Source: Candidatus Kaiserbacteria bacterium RIFCSPHIGHO2_02_FULL_54_11b (GTDB taxonomy: Bacteria; Patescibacteriota; Minisyncoccia; Phycocordibacterales; UBA2100). Taken from it: DNA of 11,409 bases. The DNA is taken from NCBI GenBank assembly GCA_001781275.1, contig MFLH01000019.1, forward strand, positions 741-12,149, read 5' to 3'. The position numbers were made by a program, and so were the translations under genes. This document shows positions 1 to 8,000 of the stretch, piece by piece (position 1 is the stretch's first letter; every line of letters starts with the position of its first letter). The notes under the pieces were generated by a model, which was not told the DNA's origin, did not search any database, and saw only the letters and a list, made by a program, of their open reading frames with translations.

Positions 1-1
1 C

Positions 2-2029
2 GTGGTCGCTAATCAAGGAAGCACCACCCCCTCTCTATATATAGGCGGCGTTAATCAGAACGGTTTTGTCGGCATCGGCACCACCACGACCCCATCACTC
101 GCACGGCTCATTATGGACGCATCAATATCTGATACCGGTTCATCAAACGCTATCGCCGGTATACATCAAATATTCACCTTCAACCCTACGGCACTCAACA
201 CGATACAAGTGGGCAATCGTTTAGTCGTCCAAAATAGTCCTAGCAGCAATGCAACCAATACCGCCGTCGCTCAAATAATACGGGTAGTTGATAGCAGCGG
301 TATTTCAAATCTCGTGCGCGGGCTGGACATAACTGCAAGCGGCGGCACCAATAACTATGGGGTCAATACTGGTCTCCGCTCTACTGGCCACACTTTCGGC
401 ATCCAAGGCATCACCACCGGACTCGCGGGCGGTACTTCAACGCCGGCGGCCATCTTCGGAGAGACAACAGGAACAACGCAGGGTGATGTACTGCGCCTGT
501 ATAGCACGAGCATAGCTGACGCTACGCAAAACATCGCACAGTTCTACCAGAATACTTCCGCATTTGCCGGCACGGGATTGCTTATGAATTTTGCCGCCGG
601 CAGCGGCTCGTTCACTGGTAACTTTATTGACCTCCAACGAAACAGCACTTCGCAATTCAAAGTGACTCAATTCGGTACTACCACCATTGGCGAATCCGGA
701 CAAACAACGAACGCTGCCGGTCTCCTTATCCCCTACGGCAGTATCTGCGTTGATAACGATGGCTCGTGTACTGGTACGACAACCGGCGCGGTTGCGGCGC
801 GCCAATTCTTCACGGGGGGTACGAACGATGTTGCGGAAAGCTATTATTCAAGCGACGCACTTGAAATGGGCGATATCATATACACAATGGGCGGAGCACG
901 AGTCGGCAAAGCCACGACGACAAGTGCGGCTATCGGTGCTGTTTCTACGAAACCAGGACTTGAACTTGGGACTGAACTCCCGACGCCGTATGGTATGACA
1001 CGCTATCCGATCGGACTTGCTGGCCGTATCCCGATTAAAGTCTCTACGGAAAATGGAGCTATTCATATCGGCGACGAGATAGCTCTTTCAAGTATTGCTG
1101 GCGTTGGCATGAAATACGGCACCACGACCAGCGGTACCGTCGTGGGCATTGCATTAGAAGAGTTTAACGGTACCGGAGAATACTTGTCTCAAGGGGTCGT
1201 TGATACTGAGTCAACCACAGTCGCGACCGGCACGCCTGTGTGTACGACAACCTTCGTACACAACGACGGCAAGGCTGGCGGCGGCGGTGATATTGAAGGG
1301 AGCGGAGCATCTACAAGCGCGCCTACTGATTCATATGAAGAGAGTTGTACACAGGGAAAGACAATGGTAGCTCCGGAAAATTATCCTGCTCTTTCTGATA
1401 CCATAGGGGGGGGTGCGGTGAAAGTAGGGAAGATACTGATGTTCATAAGCCTCCGAAAGGCGAACACTGCGGGCCTCGTGTTCAGCACCGACTCTGCCGG
1501 AAGCTGGTATATAGACGCAGACGGAAATGTACAGGCAGAAACAATATACGCGAAGCAGGTATTTGTGAAAGACGCCCTTGAGATAGGGACCCCAGAAGCT
1601 CCAATCGGCATGACGCTCTACGATACGAATACCAAACAGCCGTACTGTCTATATATAACTGATGGCGCTGTACGGACCACATCAGGGAAGTGCGCCACCA
1701 CAGGGAGCTCCTTGCCAGCTCCCGAGACGATATCAGTAACATCTACGCCATTATCTGGCGACACCTCGCCAGCAACGATAGATACATCGTCCGCTGATAC
1801 AGTACTTGTTGATCAGTTGGTGACTCCGGTATCGGATTCGGATTCGGATACTGCTACCGCGCCGGTGGCAGACGCGCCTCCGACCGACACTTCAACGACC
1901 TCGACCACCGATACACCTGCCGCCCCGACAGATGCCCCGCCACCAGCAGATACAACCTCATCCCCCACGACAGAACCAGAACCAGCGCCATCCCCAGCGG
2001 CAGATACGCCTCCTGCCGAGGTGATATGA
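2..2029 (+). CDS. Large secreted surface protein, C-terminal 675 residues (5' end outside window)
   Basis: The reading frame is open from base 2, and the first residues are mid-domain, so the start is upstream. Residues 1-250 are Gly/Ser/Thr-rich beta repeats with a GFVGIGTTTTP motif, like phage-tail-fibre or trimeric-adhesin stalks. Residues about 274-390 (NDVAESYYSSDALEMGD to GTVVGIALEEF) match a module I know from many Parcubacteria-type surface proteins: DVAE, then VSTKPG, then GRIPIKVSTENG, then GIALE. Residues about 500-565 hold a second such module (SWYIDADGNVQAE, then PYCLYITDG). The last 100 residues are a Pro/Thr/Ser/Asp tail without a membrane helix or sortase motif. The six cysteines fall in three close pairs, which fits disulfides outside the cytoplasm. 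It ends four bases before the giant gene, so cotranscription is likely. A structural or adhesive role is inferred; no enzymatic motif is visible. Confidence 0.85.
   Translation: MVANQGSTTPSLYIGGVNQNGFVGIGTTTTPSLARLIMDASISDTGSSNAIAGIHQIFTFNPTALNTIQVGNRLVVQNSPSSNATNTAVAQIIRVVDSSGISNLVRGLDITASGGTNNYGVNTGLRSTGHTFGIQGITTGLAGGTSTPAAIFGETTGTTQGDVLRLYSTSIADATQNIAQFYQNTSAFAGTGLLMNFAAGSGSFTGNFIDLQRNSTSQFKVTQFGTTTIGESGQTTNAAGLLIPYGSICVDNDGSCTGTTTGAVAARQFFTGGTNDVAESYYSSDALEMGDIIYTMGGARVGKATTTSAAIGAVSTKPGLELGTELPTPYGMTRYPIGLAGRIPIKVSTENGAIHIGDEIALSSIAGVGMKYGTTTSGTVVGIALEEFNGTGEYLSQGVVDTESTTVATGTPVCTTTFVHNDGKAGGGGDIEGSGASTSAPTDSYEESCTQGKTMVAPENYPALSDTIGGGAVKVGKILMFISLRKANTAGLVFSTDSAGSWYIDADGNVQAETIYAKQVFVKDALEIGTPEAPIGMTLYDTNTKQPYCLYITDGAVRTTSGKCATTGSSLPAPETISVTSTPLSGDTSPATIDTSSADTVLVDQLVTPVSDSDSDTATAPVADAPPTDTSTTSTTDTPAAPTDAPPPADTTSSPTTEPEPAPSPAADTPPAEVI
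1406..1413 (+). repeat. G8 homopolymer inside surface protein gene
   Basis: A run of eight G encodes Ile-Gly-Gly-Gly-Ala in the upstream surface protein. Poly-G tracts of this length can slip during replication. A one-base change here would remove the C-terminal module and tail, so it could act as an on/off switch. Only one tract is seen and no variation can be shown from a single sequence. Confidence 0.5.
2018..2023 (+). promoter_or_regulatory. Ribosome-binding site GAGGTG for the giant gene
   Basis: GAGGTG lies ten bases before the ATG at 2034 and inside the last codons of the upstream gene. It supports the start at 2034 over the in-frame ATGs at 2040 and 2064, neither of which adds a better Shine-Dalgarno sequence. 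The overlap suggests translational coupling of the two surface-protein genes. Confidence 0.5.
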
Positions 2030-2033
2030 TTGT

Positions 2034-5000
2034 ATGAAAATGACATGTAGAAAATCTGTCTATATGAACGTTTTATGCAAAATAGGTTTGATACTAGGCG
2101 TCCTGGTATTTTTGGTCTTGCCCGTACAGACAGAGGCGGCAGTTGATGTCAAAAAAGGCACTTTTTATAAAAAAACTTCAACGGGGACCCAAGCGGTTAC
2201 CGGCGTTGGTTTCACACCTAAAGCCATTATCTTTTGGGCCACGACACAAGCCGTCGTAGGGAATGCAAATACGAACTTTACCGCCTACGGTTTTACGGCC
2301 GGGAGTAGCTCGGCTTCAGTATCGGTGTGGTCTGATGCCGCAGGCACCTCTAATACGGGAAGGAAAAATTCAGTTACCAACGCCATTCAACTCCAGGTCG
2401 CCGGTGGCACCAATGCCGGCGAAGCCACATTGAGTTCTTTTGATGCAGACGGCTTCACGCTCAATTGGTCGCCCGCGGATGGAAACGGCTATATCATCCA
2501 TTATTACGCTATTGGCGGGAGCGACATCATCGCTGCTACCACCAGCAGTATTTTTCTTGATTCTACAAATGCAGCCCCGAGCGTCTCCAATCTTGGGTTT
2601 CAACCAGATATGCTCTTTTTCTTAAATATGGGGTGGGTGACCGCGACAAGCACGGCTACCACGACAGGAAAACTAGGTATAGGGTTTGGGGATACTACCG
2701 CTACCCAAGGCGGGCTCGGTCTTTTGTGGGAAGATAATTCGAACAGTTCTGATACCTGCAGTGCTCAGCGGGTGGATCAGATTGAAGGGCTTGCTAATCG
2801 ATGCAACGGTTTATTATTTGACAGTTTAGGCAATATTAATTCCTTTACTGCCAACGGCTTTACCTTAGACATAAGCGATCTACCCGACCCAATGCCCAGC
2901 GCAACTTTCCCGGTTCACTTTTTAGCGCTTCAAGGAGGGTCGTATAAAACCGGCAATTTTCTCAAGCCGACTGCTACGGGATACGCCACTACCACTGGGT
3001 TGTCTTTCCAGCCGCAGGGACTCATGCTTTTGAGCCGAAATCAGGTCGCTGGCAACACGGTTCTCGCCGGCGGTAACCTCACCCTGGGGGCGGCGGCCTC
3101 CACCACCTCTGCAGGTACGGACCAAGGCGTAATCTCGATCAATGAACCCCACAACGATCAATCTCCTGACCCTGAAAATAGAACCTCTACCACCACCATC
3201 TATACCGCGCTCAAGACCACCTCAAATACGTTGACCGGCGAAGCTGATTTTACCCGCTTTAACAGCGACGGCTTTACTTTAAATTGGACTACGGCTGACA
3301 CGACGGCAGACGAGATAATCTATTGGGCTATTGGCAATAGCTACGTAACTATTTCAGGCACATGCAAGCAGAATGACCAATCAACCAACTGCACCGATAC
3401 GGGCGCAATTAAAGTAGCGGTTAATGGGGTATTACAAGCAGAAACCCAAGCCACGGTGGCTGGGACATGGTCTATCACGGGGGTAGCGAAGCCAGCGAAC
3501 GGCGCTATAATTACGGTATTCATTGACGGGGTCGCTTCTTCTGAAGATAGGGCAGTGGCTGTTACAAAATATGATGGAACGGGTGATATTACGAGCGTTG
3601 AGTTAATTGAGGGGCGATTGAGTCTCGGGAGCGTAGACAATCAAACGATTGCCAATTCAGATATCGCCACCTATGACAATTCGGTAGCTGGAGATGCGGA
3701 TATTCCTATCGAGGTGGATGCGGCCAATGATCTTGTGGTTGATTCCAATTCTTCTTGGACGGGAGAAGAACTATATATCGGGAGTGGGGAAACATACCGC
3801 CCTGATTCGGCGAGTTCAGGCAATGTTGCTACTGGCAATTTGGAAAATAATGGGACGATCACCGCTGACGGCAATACTCTCACCATAAGCGGCTCATGGG
3901 CCAACAGCGGCACCTTTACCGCCGACACTTCGCGCGTGACCTTCAACAGTGCCACCGCCGAGACCATTTCCGGAACTTTAATTGGCACTTCAGCCTTTAA
4001 TAAAATTGAATTTAATAACAGCACCGGCTCCTGGACGGTTCAGAACTCGGCATCAACCACTGCCGCGAACGCTACGGACACCTTCGTTATCAAAAACGGG
4101 ACGGTTACCCTAGGAGACGGCACCACCGGCATACACGTTGAGGTAAATGGCAAAGTGGTGATTGCAGGAACCGCGGGAGAGACCGGGACGCTGCAAACCG
4201 CGGCTCTGACCCAGGGCGCCACCACTACGGTGGACATAAACAGTAATCCAACGCCTGCGACGTGCGCCAACTGCACCGTACAGGTCGGAGCGTCTTCCGG
4301 GGCCGGACAGGGGAATCTCAAAATAAGGAAAAATACGGTCCTCCGGCTAAACCCCCGTACGACCGCAACCGCATCCGACACCGGAATTGAAGTAGGTTCA
4401 ACGGGGTATCTTGAAATCCAAGGAACCCAGGAAACGACCAACACGGTCTTCTCGCGGACCCAAAGTACTTCCAACTCAGTCATTACTGTTTCTGGTACCC
4501 CCTGGTCTGCGAACCAATTTAACAGTATGGCCCTGCGTGTTTCAGGACCAAGTAATCTCGCGTACGGGAGAATATACGATATTTCTGCAACGACCAATAA
4601 CACCATTACGATAAACGCAACCACCTCTCCTCAAGATACCAATCCATCTGGCACGTGCAGTGGCAATGGCTTGTGTACCATTACGCCCTCTATTACCACG
4701 ATGGTTACCTCAAGCGGGGCCGATGTGGGCCGATACCTCTATAATGTTACTAAAGATAAATACTACCTAATTGCGAGCACCACGAATGCCACAGACAAAA
4801 TCATTATTGTCAACAATTTACCCGATGATTTTACGACATTTGTCGCGGGCGATGATATTGAAATCTCTGACGGTATTCGTGCGAACGATACCTTTGAAAT
4901 TTTGGACTATGCGCACGTAACCGCTGAAGGAGGTGTCGCGTGTACCGCCGCGGTCAATGGCTCTGGTGAAGCGTATATTTCTGCAACCGCAGGGTCGGAG

Positions 5001-8000
5001 TCTGTTATACGATATGCGCACATTTGTAACTTAGGAAGGGGAGTGTCTACGGTGTTCGGTATGAGCTTTGATTCGGTAGACGGCGCCAATGCAAACGAGG
5101 GGGTAACGATAGAAAAATCATTATTGAAAAAAAATTACCGCAATATCTACCTTACCGGCGCATCGAATAATAACGGGACAAAGGGTGTACTGGAAAACTC
5201 GATTGAATCTACGTCAAATATTGCTGTGTTGCTAGATGGTGCCGCAAACGCAAATAAACTCTACGGGAACAGGATCTTTGGCGGTCCGAACATAGGCATT
5301 TCCCTGGCCACGAGTCCGAAGTTTAACGAGATATCTTCGAATACCATTTCTAATTTTACCCTGGACGGTATTTCTCTAGTCGATTCAAATAACAACACCA
5401 TTAGCTCGAATAGCGTTTTCCGGACGGGTCTCAACGAGGCCAATTACGGGATCCTTATTAGTAGCTCGGAGAATAATGTCTTGAAGGCCAATACCGTTTT
5501 TTCGAATCAACTGTGGGGGATCTTCTTGCAATCCTCGGCTAATACCACGGTCGCCTCCACAACGGCATTCCAAAATAAGCGTTCAAATCTAGTGGTTGTC
5601 GGCTCAAACGATAGTACCATCTTTAACACTGACGCATTTGCTTCTGTGGAAACACACTCGGTTACCTTCGGATGCTCTTCAGATATTGCGAGAGCAACCC
5701 TTTTTGGTAATTCTTTTCACGATAATCCGTCCAATGGGATGGTGTTGGAGAGCAGTGCTGAATGCCAGAGAGTAATCGGTATTAATGAGAGTTATGGAAC
5801 GCTTGGCGCAAATTCGGAAGCCGATCTTGCTTACAGACTAGCGGGGGCTCCACAGATTGGCCCGCATAGGGCGTACTTCTATAATACTACTTTTGGTTCC
5901 CCTACCGCACTTATGTCAGAGGCTACCATGAGCGGGTCTTTTATTTCCCGGAAACATAACGGACAAACCGCTTCAACGACAATATGGGCTAACTATGTCG
6001 TTCAATCTGATACCCCAGAAACTCCACAAAATGAAGCGGTAGATGCATTTAAATATGCGAATAACTTGTGGGAGAAAAGCGCTACCCCTCACGGTTATTT
6101 TGGTACCGGAACTGAAGATAGCAATCTTAATTACGATCTTACAACCGCCACTCTTTCCGGGGGACCCTATCACTACCGACTCGTAGCTACCTCATCAGCC
6201 GCCTGTACGTCTGCGCTCAAATTCGACGTGTTCCGCAATACCGTGGCAGTGGGGACAGCCAGTTGCGGTGTAGAATTTACTGATTCGAATGGGGGAGTCA
6301 ACACCAAATTCACCATAGATGGAGGAACGTCCACGACGTATACGGCAGGGGATTCTTACACATTTACGGTCTGGGATGCGTCTAACGATACGAATACCCA
6401 AAAGCAAATCGGCCTTTTTACGGCGGTTGCCAACCAAGCTACCAGCTCCATTTCTGTCCCCTCTGGCAAGACGCTTGAACTGAAGGGCCAATCTGCGGGT
6501 TCTAATGTAACTAAAGTAACGCGGAATGAAGGCTCCGGTGGGTATAAGGTTGAAGTGGCCGGAACACTAGACGCAAGTAACTACTCGATGGAGTACTTAG
6601 GAAATAGTATCGGGCAAGGGTTGCTGCTCTATAACGGCGCTACCATCACCTCTCTTAACAACGGCTCTTTTGACAATTTTGCTGTAAATAATGGTACAGG
6701 GGACTCTTTTATTGCGTTAAACTCCGACCTTGTCGGCGCAGGTCAGCCTTCTAACGTTTTGGACGGTTTGAGCTTTTCAAACACGAACGGAAACGCCAAT
6801 TGCAATGTCAATGCTACAAGTACGGATGCGACCGGATTCTGGGAATTTACCAACTATACTGGCGCGTTTGCCGGGGAGAGTACTGATTGTAACGACGGCG
6901 CTGCCGACCCCGACCCCGGGCAAGTTAAATGGACCGCGGTTGTTAATATAACCGTTTCCGGAACGATTTATTCCGACGAAGGCCAGACCCCCTTAAACGC
7001 CGCCGGTAAAACAATAATGCTTAGAGTGGGCACGAGCACACCGGGATTTTTTGCAACCACAACGGTAGCCGGAACGGGAGCGTGGAGAATAGAAAATTTG
7101 AAGAGCATGTCCGCTAACGCAACAGTCAGGGCATGGCTCGATGGTGATGCTACCTTCAGGGCCTTCTCTTTAACCAAGGCCTCGTCTACGAGCAATATTT
7201 CAAATTTAGATCTGTATCAGAATCGGCTCATCATAAAGCGCGAAGGTACTTCAGCGGCCTCCACGACCATAACAGACCTTGCAGCATACGATGCCGATGA
7301 TGATGCTGATATTCAATTTAGCGCGAATGGCGGGGCACTCAATGTGTTTAAAGACCAGGAACTTCATATTTCGGCGGGTAACCCTTTCGTGCCAGGCGGA
7401 GCCGTAACGCTGCACGGCAACGCTTCTTCAACCACGGACGGCTCGCTCCACCTTGATGACAACGCGGCCTATAGCGCCGGCGCGACGACGACGCTTGCCG
7501 GAAACTGGAACGCCGATACGGGGTCACTCTTTATCTCCAATGGGTACGATGTCGTATTTAACGCGACTACAACCGGCAAAACTATTGCTGGTACGTTAAC
7601 CGGAGCCAACACCTTCGCAACCACTACCTTTGACGGTGCGGGCGGTGGATGGACATTCTCGAATAATGCTTCTACCACCGGCCTGACGATTACGGTCGGC
7701 TCCCTCACGGCGCCTTCCGGGCTGCTTTCTATAGCCGGACAATATGCCAATAACGCTGGCGCGAACGGTTTTACTCACAACAGCGGGACGGTCTACTTTA
7801 CCGGGACGTCCACGGTACTATCGGGGACCATGACGGGGAATTCAGCGTTCAATCATGTGGTATTTACAGGGCCGGTAATTGCAGACATTCCCGGCAGTCC
7901 TGCCTCAACGGCATCAACGACCCCCACGGCGGATTGTGAAAACGTTACCGGCATAGGTACGCAGGCGTGGGTGACATCCACTTTGACGTATTGCAAGGCA

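Noticed and set aside
1502..1545. DADGNVQAE as an EF-hand or dockerin calcium loop
   Set aside because: Only one partial loop is present, without the flanking helices. It fits the recurring beta module of these surface proteins better.
1700..1730. LPAPET in the upstream surface protein as a sortase signal
   Set aside because: The motif lacks the LPxTG order and is not followed by a hydrophobic helix and basic tail; over 100 residues of low-complexity sequence follow.
2027..2029. TGA read as glycine (Gracilibacteria/SR1 code)
   Set aside because: TGA ends the first gene exactly where a new signal-peptide gene begins, and no long frame in the window contains an internal TGA.
2025..2030. TATGAT as a separate -10 box for the giant gene
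   Set aside because: It ends only three bases before the ATG at 2034, which does not fit the spacing of the other three boxes; the Shine-Dalgarno sequence explains the start better.
4040..4624. 194-residue minus-strand open frame with hydrophobic stretches
   Set aside because: It is antisense to the giant gene; the Val/Pro-rich content is the complement of Thr/Asn/Gly-rich codons. No start signal is seen.
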